Assembly (NCBI GenBank): GCA_965151315.1
Contig: CBCTZG010000052.1
Span: forward strand, 1-18,244
Length of the DNA: 18,244 bases
Direction: 5' to 3'
Source: Avimonoglobus sp965151315
GTDB taxonomy: Bacteria > Bacillota > Clostridia > UBA1381
Shown here: piece by piece, positions 1 through 8,767 of the stretch
How positions within the stretch are numbered: the first letter of the stretch is position 1
Layout of the letters: each line of letters starts with the position of its first letter
Position numbers and translations under genes: made by a program
Notes under the pieces: model-generated
What the model was told of the DNA's origin: nothing
Databases searched by the model: none
The model's input: only the letters and a program-made list of their open reading frames with translations

Positions 1-319
1 CAATATAGGCGAATGGCTCGCCGTCTAAGCTGTCAATATAAAATTCAATCCGCTTTCCGGCATGTTCCCCAGGGACACCGATGAGCAGAGAAATCCCGCC
101 GATCCCTTCTGTCCCAAAGTCCACATTATCAAATCGGGCGCTGCTTCCCGCATAGGAAGCGCCGATCACATCGCCGTCCAGGCTTAAGTTGTCAAGCTTC
201 GCCGCGGTCCCTCCGCGTATTTCCGGGAATGCCGCCGGCGAGGATTCCTCCGCCCGCACCCAGGACATGCTCAGCAGCATGGCGCCTATAACAAACAATG
301 ATATTATATTTTTTCGCAT
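1..319 (-). CDS. Secreted protein with N-terminal CBM6-like domain (3' part outside window)
   Basis: The visible 106 codons start at the ATG at 319, preceded by a GAGGG ribosome binding site. They encode a signal peptide (MRKN followed by a hydrophobic core, likely cleaved after ...SWVRA at about residue 23). From about residue 37 follows a beta-sandwich stretch of carbohydrate-binding-module type: an N-terminal 'AAKLDNLSLDGD' strand, then 'SSARFDNVDFG' and 'IEFYIDSLDGEPFAYI', a pattern typical of CBM6/CBM35-like modules. The gene begins 14 bases after the stop of the SLH protein gene, so it is the next cistron of the same operon. It is cut by the window edge. The missing part could be a glycoside hydrolase, a lyase or another surface-anchored binding protein, and nothing here decides between them. 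The start and export signal are firm; the CBM family is by pattern only. Confidence 0.75.
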   Translation of the reverse strand, partial: MRKNIISLFVIGAMLLSMSWVRAEESSPAAFPEIRGGTAAKLDNLSLDGDVIGASYAGSSARFDNVDFGTEGIGGISLLIGVPGEHAGKRIEFYIDSLDGEPFAYI

Positions 320-333
320 ACGCTTTCCCTCGC

Positions 334-2790
334 TTATCGCATATTCTCAAGAGTCTGGGATATCATCACAACAGCCTCCGCCCGGGTGGCTGTTTTTCGC
401 GGCGCGAACAGCTCGCCGCCCACGCCGGAAATAATTTCCGCCTTGGCCATCCCTAAAACAGCATCATATGCATATGGTGCGATATCCGCAGAATCTAAGA
501 ATGCCGCAGCCTGCCGTTTCGGCAAAATATTCTTGCCCACTGCATCTACCGCTCTTTGCAGCATTGCCGCCATCTGTTCCCGCGTGATCAAACTGCCAAC
601 ACCAAATTCTGTGTCTGTAATGCCTGCCACTACACCATGCTGGGCCGCGGCCGCCAGATAAGGCGCGTACCACGCAGTTTTATCCACATCTACAAAACGC
701 AGGCTGTCCAGGCTGCCTTGTCCCAAGCCAAAGGCACGCGCTAAAATTACTGCAAATTCTTCCCGGGTAATACTATCCCCCGGCGCAAAGGCTGTTTCGC
801 TCTTTCCAGACACATATCCGGCGTTATACATCGCCAGAATTTCTTCTTTCGCCCAGGGAACATTATCTAAATCGGCAAACGCCGCCGGCAGTTCCGGTGT
901 TTCTGGCTCCGCTTCCGGTACGACGACTACGTCCACTGAAAACACAGCGCCGCCCACTTGCGAAGGCACTCGTTCATAATCGGTTCTATAAAGCGCTTCA
1001 TCTTGATAATCGCCGATTAATCCAGAAAACAGACTGCTGATTTCTGCTATTGTTTGAAAGTGTTTTCCTAAAAACTTCCCGCACAACTCTGCTTTTGCAC
1101 TGTTGACCATCCGCCGGTAATTGGCGGTATTAATCCCGATCCGTCCGCCAAAGCTCATCAGGGCGTCGTCTACATGGCCCCAGGATTGGGCGCCGTTGAA
1201 TACGCCGACCACCACCGCCCCGGCAAACAACTCCGTAAAATCCGAGGCCACGGATTCTGGGGCAACGTTGTCCAGAACCGCTTTTGCAATACTCTCCCGA
1301 TAGATGTCTGTATAAAACTTTTGATAGTCTGTACTGGCGTCAATCCCTAAAAGGTTTGCATATCGCTGGATATACACCGCCATCTGTCCCGCGTCTATTT
1401 TCGCTTTGCCGCAGGCCAAAACTGCCTGCGAGATGATCACCGGCCGCAGCCCATCTAACCAGGGCTTATAAGAATCGCTTTCCGCCAGCGGATTTTGGGC
1501 AAAATACGCTTGAATTCCAGCTTGGATGCAGTCTGCGTCAAAATTACCGATATTCTCAAACAACACCGGCTCCGCGCCGAAAATATCGGCCGCGGAACGA
1601 ATCTTTTCAATTACAGCGCCGCTGTCTTGCTCTGCACTGATAAAGGAAAGGATTTCATAAATTTCCGCCGGGCTGGTATAAGAAAATCCCTTTTGTAGAT
1701 TCGTTTGCGCGCCTCGAATCAAAACCGTATATTGACCGCTGGGAAGCCCCGGATTCATCCGGAACTGATAGCTAAATCCATTCCCCGCAGTCCCCAGTTC
1801 ATAAAGCTGTACAGCTTCTGTCCAAATTGCCGCTGATGGGTTATACACCGCTGGAACAATTGCCAGCGCAATCCGTTCATCCTGGATTCCACTGCCGGCA
1901 ACCGTAACCCGGCCGTCTTCTACTTCCACAAAGATTCCCGTGCCAGCCGCGCCCGGCTGCAAAGGCTCTTCTGCCGGCGCTATTGCGCCTGGCGCCAGCA
2001 TCGTCATGTCTGGCTGCCAGAAAAACGCGCCGGCACACGCCGTTTGGTCCAGTTTCTGCATGTCACCCGCATAAAATTCGGATACGGTCCCATTGCTGAA
2101 AATGGTCTGTTCGTCGTAAACCATCTCCAGCATGCTCCCTTCCTGATCATACTGAGCCAAAATCAATGCGGCCTGCCGGGGATTTTCTTCTCCGGTATTC
2201 TGGCTAAATTTAGCCTCTGCCCCCACCTTCCGAGCATACTGCAAATCCGACGCGGTTCCGCCCCATGCATTTTTAAAGATCAGGGACGGTGGGGTAATAT
2301 TCGTATACTTCCACTCAAACCGGAAACTTTTTAGATTTGCCACTGGGGAGGTTACACAGATAAAATACAAATCATGTACACCGGTGATTCCGGGTTTCGT
2401 GATTTCTACCTCTTGGGTAATATATGATGCCCAACCACCGGTATCTACGGTAGTCAATGTCCCGATAATCTCCGTCGTGCCGTCTAAACCGATGTCCAGC
2501 TGTGTGTCCGCGTATCCTTCCAGGCCATAGGTGATCTCCACTATTCCTGGCGGCATCGCGCCAAAATCTACATCTTTATAAACCAGCACAGTCCCTTGCA
2601 TTGTGTTCCCCACAAATTCGCCGGACGTATCAATATTGGGCTCGCCGGAAGGCACTTCGTCTACAGTATGGAAAAATATGTCCTGGTATGCATCCCGGTT
2701 TACACCCTCTCCCGCGCCGAAAGACACCGGGCACAAAGCGGTCCAGACAATACATATGGCCAGTAAAAACAATATTTTTTTCTTCATCAA
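334..2790 (-). CDS. S-layer-anchored glycan-binding protein: CBM6-like domain plus three SLH repeats
   Basis: 818 residues. A signal peptide (MKKKILFLLAICIV..., cleavage near residue 26) is followed by a CBM6-like beta-sandwich at about 35-160 ('VYKDVDFG', 'QLDIGLDG', 'TVDTGGWASYITQ', 'GVHDLYFIC'). Next come one or two Ig-like beta-sandwich stretches (about 165-375) and a long mainly alpha-helical region (about 375-610) that I cannot assign. The C-terminus has three SLH repeats at about 637-687, 699-752 and 764-816, each with the family's 'F.D......W....I/Y...G...G' and 'TR.E...M' patterns. SLH triplets bind pyruvylated secondary wall polymer, so this protein should display its binding domain on the cell surface. 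No catalytic motif was seen. The first codon given is TTG at 2790, 8 nt from a GGGGG ribosome binding site; the in-frame ATG at 2787 is the other candidate. It lies 15-18 bases after the beta-helix protein gene, in the same operon. Confidence 0.85.
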   Translation of the reverse strand: MMKKKILFLLAICIVWTALCPVSFGAGEGVNRDAYQDIFFHTVDEVPSGEPNIDTSGEFVGNTMQGTVLVYKDVDFGAMPPGIVEITYGLEGYADTQLDIGLDGTTEIIGTLTTVDTGGWASYITQEVEITKPGITGVHDLYFICVTSPVANLKSFRFEWKYTNITPPSLIFKNAWGGTASDLQYARKVGAEAKFSQNTGEENPRQAALILAQYDQEGSMLEMVYDEQTIFSNGTVSEFYAGDMQKLDQTACAGAFFWQPDMTMLAPGAIAPAEEPLQPGAAGTGIFVEVEDGRVTVAGSGIQDERIALAIVPAVYNPSAAIWTEAVQLYELGTAGNGFSYQFRMNPGLPSGQYTVLIRGAQTNLQKGFSYTSPAEIYEILSFISAEQDSGAVIEKIRSAADIFGAEPVLFENIGNFDADCIQAGIQAYFAQNPLAESDSYKPWLDGLRPVIISQAVLACGKAKIDAGQMAVYIQRYANLLGIDASTDYQKFYTDIYRESIAKAVLDNVAPESVASDFTELFAGAVVVGVFNGAQSWGHVDDALMSFGGRIGINTANYRRMVNSAKAELCGKFLGKHFQTIAEISSLFSGLIGDYQDEALYRTDYERVPSQVGGAVFSVDVVVVPEAEPETPELPAAFADLDNVPWAKEEILAMYNAGYVSGKSETAFAPGDSITREEFAVILARAFGLGQGSLDSLRFVDVDKTAWYAPYLAAAAQHGVVAGITDTEFGVGSLITREQMAAMLQRAVDAVGKNILPKRQAAAFLDSADIAPYAYDAVLGMAKAEIISGVGGELFAPRKTATRAEAVVMISQTLENMR

Positions 2791-2805
2791 TCGTCCATCC
2801 CCCTT

Positions 2806-5800
2806 TTACTGCGCCTGTCCGTCCTGTGTCTGCGCCCCCGCAGGCTGCAGGCCGAACCAGAAGAAATTGCTGGTGCCTTCGCCTTCAATCGTAATATAAA
2901 AGTCATGCGTTCCCGCCTCTACTGTACGGTTCAGCGGTACTGACCGCATAGAATAATCGTCCCAGCTATTTTTATCCATTTTGTATTCTGCTAAAATTTC
3001 GCCGTCAACGCCGCCAGTCCGCAGCTGAACTGTTTGGTTTGCATGTTCTCCGGCAGAGGAAATTTTGATCAGGAATTCATTGCAGTCCTCAGAAACTCGA
3101 ATGCCCGAATATTGAATTGCCACCGGCGCCCAGGTATCCCGAAGATATGGATGGGGATCGCTGCCGATGGTTCCGCCGATCTGCGCGCCCCCCTGAAGCA
3201 TTTTGCCAGAGCTTGCGTAAATACTAGCGCATACATCCGCCATATCGTCATATACAGAAGAAAGTTTTATTTTTTCGATATTGATCGACTTAAAGTCGTC
3301 TATGCGGATATACACGTTGGCCGTCCGGTCTTTTACGCCCCGGACAATAAAAGAGTCCGTGTTCTTTCCCCAAGTATAGGGCGCGGTGGCGCTCAGTACA
3401 CGCGTTTCGGAGAATAGGGGATCGTTCATGTTGTCGCCCACCATTACTGTAATTGTATCGTCCGTATTGTATATATCGCCGGTATATGTAATCTGGATGT
3501 TATTCTTCCCGCCGGAGAAATCCACGTTGGGGAAGCAAATCCAGTCCCCAGACCGGCTGGGCTGAAAGAGTCCGTCCGAGATGCTTGCGGATTCAGAATA
3601 CTGCGCCTGGGCTGCGTACAGATCATCTGTCTTCTCATCTAACGAATTCAGATATGGCGCTGTATCCTCCGCTAACGCCGGTGACCCTACCATAAACCGT
3701 CTCCCGTTTGGATAGTCTTCTGCCTTTAGATCTTTTTTTCCACCTTCGACCAGTCCAGGATACGCGTTGTTCCAGGCATCTACAGTAGCATAGCTTGTAG
3801 GGAAAGAAGATTTCAGCTGTAAGTATACGGGATGGACAGGCTCAATCCGCTCGTCTGTATAGAATACAATATTATCGTAAACCTCTACCATGCTCATCCA
3901 GTTATCATAGTAAATACCAATATTGAATGAATCGAACGACCAGGAATCATATACCATATTATTGTGGAATTTTGATTTCAGGCGATCTGTTCCCATAACG
4001 GCGCCGTGAATATAGACTGTACCCGTATCCCGGGCTGACAATGAACCGTTATAAAATTCATTGTACGCCACCTCGTCCGGAAGAAACGCCGGCAGAGTCG
4101 TACCGCCCCCATGCGCATACCACTGCTCTGTCGTACAAACCCCATACACATGCCGCCCCGCATTGTAAGCTGTATTGTTAAAAATAGCGTTGCCGCCTCT
4201 TGGCGTATCCGGCGCGCCCCAAGCCTCTGTGGCAAGATATATACCGCCTACATAGCTGCCCATATAGCCGCAGTCTGAAACAACATTATTTTCAATATAT
4301 TCATATTTACCCACGCAGTAAATCCCGGCTGCGGCGCTGTACGCAATGTGGTTATTCAGCAGGATATTATCCTGGCCGCCCAGATAAATCCCCATCTCTC
4401 CCCGAGGCGGCGCGCCATTAGGATTAAAGTTATCCCGTGCGTCAATAAATCCCTCCCGCTGATCCATGGTGTGGGTATAGTGGCTGATATAGCGGTATTC
4501 GCCGTCTTTAAGCATGCACATTTCACTGTTATTCATCTTGATGCCGCCGCCGTAGGTATCAATTCCTTCCACCCGGATAAATTGATTATCGGTCAGATCC
4601 ATGGCCACCTGCCGCACCTTTTGTTCCAGCTTCAAGGTTTCGGCTGTTTCGCCCACCGGCGGCAGAATATAGAGCTTTCCATTTTCGATGGCCCATTCTC
4701 CCGGCATATCTATGGCGTTTTTACAGTCTGTAATGTAGGCATAGTCTGTTTCTGTGCCTTCAGAATCAAACCACCAGGTGTTGGTAGTATCGGCAAGATA
4801 CAACATCCCCGGCTCGCTTTTTTCAATTTTTGCCGTACCCAGCGACCAGCCGCCGCCTGTCATCGCTACAAGGGTGCCGCCTTTCCAATAATTTACTGGC
4901 TGATCCAAGTCTGTTTCTGATTGAGCCTGCAGACTGTTTCCCTGTACAACCTGTATATTTCCCTGCGTTGGCCATAAGGAATGGAGCCCCAGCTCAGCCA
5001 CCTCCCGGACAGAGGTGTGCGTATTGGGATGCCGGGCCGCGGTCAGGTTATCCTGCTGATAAAAAATCTGGTTTCGCCCATCGCCTAAATCGGTCAAAAT
5101 ATCGTACACCAAAAGGCCGTTTTCCTCCGCTACCGGGCTTCCCAATACTGCGCAGGCAGAAAGGAGAACCTTGGCGCCCTCAGCGGCCTTAAAGGTAATC
5201 GGCGCTGCTGCCGTGCCATTATTTTGGGGCGCCAAGACTTCATAATACGTCCCTTCCCCAATGATCACCGTATCCCCTGCCTGCGCTGCAGCGCAGGCCT
5301 TTGCCAATGTTGCAAAAGGCGCCTCCTGGGAACCATCGTTTTGGTCACTGGCCACGCAGTCCTTTGACACATAGTAGGTTTTGCCCTGTATATCCTGGGG
5401 ATAATATTGGGTATATTTTGCCTTCAGTTCGCCGTATATCGGGTCAGACAGGATTTCCCTGGCGTTTGAGAGATATTCGATCACAAATAGGTCTTCCCGG
5501 CTGGAGACAATTTTCCCCTCCAGTTCGGCAAAATACTGTACCGGCACATAATTTTTTCCATTGATTTGCCGGATGATATTGGTGATTGCCACAGGCTCCG
5601 CGGCATTGATTTGCTTTGTCAGCACACCATTTTGCAGAAGAAAGACTGTATTCTCTTTCATCAAAACAAGATCAGCATCCTGCTCTTCATAATAATAGCC
5701 AAACGCGCGGGCAAACGCATGGATCGGCAAATACAGCTGTCCATTCTCAATATAGGGAAGCACGGTAACGTCTTCATTGTCAATATACCGTTTTCCGCCG

Positions 5801-6321
5801 TTGACCATCATCACCGGCGAATCGGCGGAAATGATCACCGCTGTCTGCACCGCTTTTTCAAAGTCGTTTAAAGCCGGTACAGCCTGGGTCGCGTCGGGAG
5901 CCACCTCTTTATCCTCCTTATGGAAAATTACCTGGTAGATTTCCACATCCTTGCTGGAGCTGAGAATAACCTGATGCTGTCCTCGGCGCAGGACGTCCGG
6001 CAGGTCATAGCTCACATCTGCGCCCGGCATATCAACCGTCCCGATGCTGTCGTCAATATACAGGGTCAATTGGGTGTCTGGCTCCCGAATTGTGCATTTC
6101 ATCTCTACCCGGACAGCATTAAATGGCACATAGACATCATAAACCGCCCGGCCGCCGGCGCCGATAGCCAGTGCGCCGTTATGATACGACGCGCTGACCA
6201 GCTTATTAAAATCACCCAGTGTAATTTCCATCGTCCTTTCTCCTGCCATATACGCCAGCGCCTGAACCGGGATGCTCAGGCATAAAACCAGGACCAGCAT
6301 ATATATTATCAATTTTTTCAT
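2806..6321 (-). CDS. Secreted right-handed beta-helix protein with accessory carbohydrate-binding domains (putative polysaccharide lyase or hydrolase)
   Basis: 1171 residues from the ATG at 6321, chosen because AAGGA lies 9 nt upstream and the product then starts with a clean signal peptide (residues 1-23, ending ...PVQALA); a longer frame upstream to 6372 has no such features. Domains by pattern: a beta-sandwich at about 30-136; a copper-amine-oxidase-N-like domain at about 165-283 ('VNGGKRYI', 'YLPIHAFARAFGY', 'NYVPVQYFAE'), a common wall-associated stalk in Firmicutes; and a parallel beta-helix at about 316-880, opening with 'YYVSKDCVASDQNDGSQEAPF' style residues and 'AGDTVIIGEGTYYE', then PbH1-type rungs ('NNHIAYSAAAGI', 'NNVVSDCGYMG', 'NNTAYNAGRHVYG', 'NNMVYDSWSFD'). 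CBM6-like beta-sandwiches follow at about 905-1022 and 1035-1160. Such beta-helices include pectate lyases and several glycoside hydrolases; the substrate cannot be read here. It sits directly after the importer genes, suggesting that it generates the imported oligosaccharides. Confidence 0.85.
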   Translation of the reverse strand: MKKLIIYMLVLVLCLSIPVQALAYMAGERTMEITLGDFNKLVSASYHNGALAIGAGGRAVYDVYVPFNAVRVEMKCTIREPDTQLTLYIDDSIGTVDMPGADVSYDLPDVLRRGQHQVILSSSKDVEIYQVIFHKEDKEVAPDATQAVPALNDFEKAVQTAVIISADSPVMMVNGGKRYIDNEDVTVLPYIENGQLYLPIHAFARAFGYYYEEQDADLVLMKENTVFLLQNGVLTKQINAAEPVAITNIIRQINGKNYVPVQYFAELEGKIVSSREDLFVIEYLSNAREILSDPIYGELKAKYTQYYPQDIQGKTYYVSKDCVASDQNDGSQEAPFATLAKACAAAQAGDTVIIGEGTYYEVLAPQNNGTAAAPITFKAAEGAKVLLSACAVLGSPVAEENGLLVYDILTDLGDGRNQIFYQQDNLTAARHPNTHTSVREVAELGLHSLWPTQGNIQVVQGNSLQAQSETDLDQPVNYWKGGTLVAMTGGGWSLGTAKIEKSEPGMLYLADTTNTWWFDSEGTETDYAYITDCKNAIDMPGEWAIENGKLYILPPVGETAETLKLEQKVRQVAMDLTDNQFIRVEGIDTYGGGIKMNNSEMCMLKDGEYRYISHYTHTMDQREGFIDARDNFNPNGAPPRGEMGIYLGGQDNILLNNHIAYSAAAGIYCVGKYEYIENNVVSDCGYMGSYVGGIYLATEAWGAPDTPRGGNAIFNNTAYNAGRHVYGVCTTEQWYAHGGGTTLPAFLPDEVAYNEFYNGSLSARDTGTVYIHGAVMGTDRLKSKFHNNMVYDSWSFDSFNIGIYYDNWMSMVEVYDNIVFYTDERIEPVHPVYLQLKSSFPTSYATVDAWNNAYPGLVEGGKKDLKAEDYPNGRRFMVGSPALAEDTAPYLNSLDEKTDDLYAAQAQYSESASISDGLFQPSRSGDWICFPNVDFSGGKNNIQITYTGDIYNTDDTITVMVGDNMNDPLFSETRVLSATAPYTWGKNTDSFIVRGVKDRTANVYIRIDDFKSINIEKIKLSSVYDDMADVCASIYASSGKMLQGGAQIGGTIGSDPHPYLRDTWAPVAIQYSGIRVSEDCNEFLIKISSAGEHANQTVQLRTGGVDGEILAEYKMDKNSWDDYSMRSVPLNRTVEAGTHDFYITIEGEGTSNFFWFGLQPAGAQTQDGQAQ

Positions 6322-6344
6322 GATTTTGTTTCCTTTCCGGCCAA

Positions 6345-7805
6345 TCACACGCCTTCCTTGGCCATATACCATTCGTCAACCTGCTTCTGCAGCTCTGTCA
6401 CAATGTCGTCTACGCCGGCCGCCTTCAGCTTTTCGCGGAACTCTGCCAGTTTTGCATCGTTACTGAGGCCTAAATCCAGCATTTCCAGATATTCCTTCAC
6501 AACTGTTTTACAGTTGCTTACCTGTACGTTGATCGGATTTAAATCCGCGTTAAAACCCATCAGCGGGGAAATCAGCGCCTCGTCATTGAATTTTTTCGTA
6601 TCTTCCCATGTCGTTGGCGACTGGGTTTCTAACAGAAACGTATTTGCTACAGAGCCGATCAGCCAGTTTGCAGGGCCGGTATACTGCTTATCTTCAAATA
6701 CCCGGATCTGGTTTTCACTGACCTTTTCATAATCCTGCCCTTCGATGCCATAACTCAGCAGATTATGGATTTCAGAATCCGTATTGATAATTTCAATCAT
6801 TTTCAACGCCGCCTGCGGGTTCTTGCTGGTTGCGCTGACGCCAGTCATTGCCGCTGTTACGCCGCTGGAAGACAGCACGGCTTGGGAGAACTGCATCCCT
6901 TCCCATTGATATCCCAGGGACTGGCTCCGTTCCTCTGCCTCTCCCGGCTTGTATGTATGCACAATCAATGGCCTTTGCTTGATTTCCTTCTGATCCGCCT
7001 TGGAATCCGGCAGGTAACTGTCTGCCGAAAGCCCCTTGGCCACCCAATCCTGCCGCATATGGACATAATCGGTAAATTCCTGGCTCTCATACTGGTTGAA
7101 TACCTCTGGCTTCCCTTGCCTGGTAAAATAAATCGCTCCAGGCATGTCTTCTTCGTATACTTCCTGCATTTCGTTATACGGCATCAGCTGGGTCCACATT
7201 TTGTCCAGCTTATTGCAGGCCGGATCCTGGGCTGTAATCTTTTCCAGGTAAGCGGTTATATTTTCTATAGAATCCAGCTGATCCATGGTCATTCCCACCT
7301 TTTCCAGCATTTCCGCCGGCGCGTTTACACTGGTCGCCCGGGTCTGGATCTGCCAGTTGGGGACTGCGTAAATCTTCCCGTCTACTTTGGCTGCGCCCCA
7401 GATCTCTTCGCTCATTGACGCATACGTTTTCGGCGCGTACGTTTTCAAATCATCTTCGGTCAGTTCATAAAACGCGCCATTAGTTACATTCGAGTAAAAA
7501 TGGTTCGTCCAATGGGATGTAAAGGCCAGATCATATTCCTCCTGGCCAGCATTCATAACCTGCATCTTCTGGTCATAGTTGCCGCCGTCGATCCCGATCA
7601 GGTCCAGCCGCATTTGGTAGCGTTCCTCTAAGATCTGGTTGACTTTGTCCATCACCGCCTGCTTGCCGTTGCCGGTAAGCAGTGTCGGCACATACCAGGT
7701 AACGGTTTCGATTTTGCCGTCTCCGTCCGTCCCGCTTCCGCCGCAGCCGGATAGCAGCAGCAGTCCCGCCAAAACTGACGCCAACACCTGAATACTTTTT
7801 CTCAT
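6345..7805 (-). CDS. Sugar ABC transporter substrate-binding lipoprotein (LipO/LplA type, DUF3502-like C-terminus)
   Basis: 486 residues from the ATG at 7805, preceded by GGAAGGGA; a frame extension of ten codons upstream is less likely. A lipoprotein signal ends in the lipobox L-S-G-C with Cys21, so the mature protein is tethered to the outer face of the membrane. Residues 30-340 follow the type 1 extracellular solute-binding pattern ('VTWYVPTLLTGNGK', 'YDLAFTSHW', 'GKIYAVPNWQ', 'AALKMIEIINTD'). The last 140 or so match the DUF3502-like ending of LplA/LipO proteins ('NPINVQVSNCKTVVKEY', 'AGVDDIVTELQKQVDEWY'). Proteins of this group capture oligosaccharides for CUT1-type importers. It follows the second permease by 52 bases and precedes the beta-helix protein by 23 bases, fitting uptake of that enzyme's products. 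The ligand is unknown. Confidence 0.92.
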   Translation of the reverse strand: MRKSIQVLASVLAGLLLLSGCGGSGTDGDGKIETVTWYVPTLLTGNGKQAVMDKVNQILEERYQMRLDLIGIDGGNYDQKMQVMNAGQEEYDLAFTSHWTNHFYSNVTNGAFYELTEDDLKTYAPKTYASMSEEIWGAAKVDGKIYAVPNWQIQTRATSVNAPAEMLEKVGMTMDQLDSIENITAYLEKITAQDPACNKLDKMWTQLMPYNEMQEVYEEDMPGAIYFTRQGKPEVFNQYESQEFTDYVHMRQDWVAKGLSADSYLPDSKADQKEIKQRPLIVHTYKPGEAEERSQSLGYQWEGMQFSQAVLSSSGVTAAMTGVSATSKNPQAALKMIEIINTDSEIHNLLSYGIEGQDYEKVSENQIRVFEDKQYTGPANWLIGSVANTFLLETQSPTTWEDTKKFNDEALISPLMGFNADLNPINVQVSNCKTVVKEYLEMLDLGLSNDAKLAEFREKLKAAGVDDIVTELQKQVDEWYMAKEGV

Positions 7806-7857
7806 AAAATCCCTTCCTTTCCGCGCTGTGCGCACTATATCAGCCTTTCGGCCAAGC
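7806..7857 (-). other. Two small stem-loops between permease and binding-protein genes
   Basis: In the 52-base gap, the minus-strand RNA could form a GGCC-GAAA-GGCT hairpin with a GNRA loop (7842-7853) and a GCGC-ACA-GCGC hairpin (7823-7833), just before the ribosome binding site of the binding-protein gene. In sugar importers such structures can protect the downstream mRNA so that the binding protein is made in excess. No U-run follows, so it is not a terminator. Confidence 0.4.
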
Positions 7858-8751
7858 TTACCCTTTTACACTTCCCAGATTTAAGCCCTTAACAAAATAT
7901 TTCTGAAAAAACAAAAATACAAATATCATTGGACCGGCCGCTAACACGCACATGGCCATCCGGGCTGTTTCACTGGGCATACTGGAAATATCAATGGTTC
8001 CCGCCAAGGCGGTTCCTTGATTCTTTAGAATACTGTCAATCTGGCTCATCATTCGGGATAGAAAATACTGCAGCGTGATAATCCGCTCATTGGACATATA
8101 CATTAGGCTTAAATACCAATCATTCCAGAAAGCCAGCATGACAAACAGCAGGATCGTGGCAATCCCGGTGACGCTCATCGGGACAACAACGGAAAACAAC
8201 ACCTTAAACTGCCCCGCTCCGTCAATCTCAGCTGCCTCCCACATAGCGGGCGGAATTTTTGAAAAATACGTCCGCAGAAGAAATGTGTTCCACACATTAA
8301 AGAGCATGGGTAAAATCAATACCAAAATATTATTTTTTAAATGCAGATAATTGGAAATCAAAATGTAGCTGGGCACGGCGCCGCCGGAAAACAGCATTGT
8401 AAAATAAAAATAAAAGCTGATAATCCGATTCCACTGATAATCCTTCCTGGACAGCGGATACGCCGCCATAACCGTAATCAGCAAATTGGCGGCACTGCCG
8501 ACTATGGTGGTAAAAATCGTTACCTTATAAGCGTTAAACAGTTCCTGGGAATTTCCCATAACCGCTTTATAGGCGTCCAGCGTCAGATCCCGGGGAATCA
8601 CACTGTAACCGTAGGATATCAGTGCGCTCTCCGAGGTAAAGGAAGCGGCTAGAATAATGCAAAACGGGATCAGGCAGCTTAACGCCACAAAGGTCAAAAT
8701 TAGGTGGCCGATTGTGACCGTCACAGCCTTTTGCAGTTTATTTTCAATCAT
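7858..8751 (-). CDS. Sugar ABC transporter permease (YtcP/AraQ-like)
   Basis: 297 residues, starting at an ATG with a near-perfect AAAGGAGG site about 6 nt upstream. Six hydrophobic segments are visible, including 'LILTFVALSCLIPFCIILAA' near the N-terminus, 'VLILPMLFNVWNTFLL' and 'MCVLAAGPMIFVFLFFQ' near the C-terminus. The EAA loop that contacts the ATPase reads 'PPAMWEAAEIDGAGQFKVLF' followed by 'VVVPMS', and the C-terminus is the family-typical 'GLNLGSVKG'. It is the second of the two membrane subunits of a CUT1 importer and starts 16 bases after the first permease gene ends. No ATPase gene is linked, as is usual for LplBC/YtcP-type systems that share an MsmX-like ATPase. The sugar carried is not shown by the sequence. 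Confidence 0.95.
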   Translation of the reverse strand: MIENKLQKAVTVTIGHLILTFVALSCLIPFCIILAASFTSESALISYGYSVIPRDLTLDAYKAVMGNSQELFNAYKVTIFTTIVGSAANLLITVMAAYPLSRKDYQWNRIISFYFYFTMLFSGGAVPSYILISNYLHLKNNILVLILPMLFNVWNTFLLRTYFSKIPPAMWEAAEIDGAGQFKVLFSVVVPMSVTGIATILLFVMLAFWNDWYLSLMYMSNERIITLQYFLSRMMSQIDSILKNQGTALAGTIDISSMPSETARMAMCVLAAGPMIFVFLFFQKYFVKGLNLGSVKG

Positions 8752-8767
8752 TGCGTACCTCCTTTCT

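Noticed and set aside
4348..4920. 190-codon plus-strand frame inside the beta-helix gene
   Set aside because: It is antisense to a gene with signal peptide and clear domains, and its product has no recognisable motif or ribosome binding site.
6322..6372. Longer start for the beta-helix gene
   Set aside because: The extension would put a charged, non-signal sequence before the signal peptide and overlaps the end of the binding-protein gene; the ATG at 6321 has a good ribosome binding site.
6765..7418. 217-codon plus-strand frame opposite the binding-protein gene
   Set aside because: It lies fully antisense to the lipoprotein gene; the composition (many His, Cys, Phe) is typical of a shadow frame.
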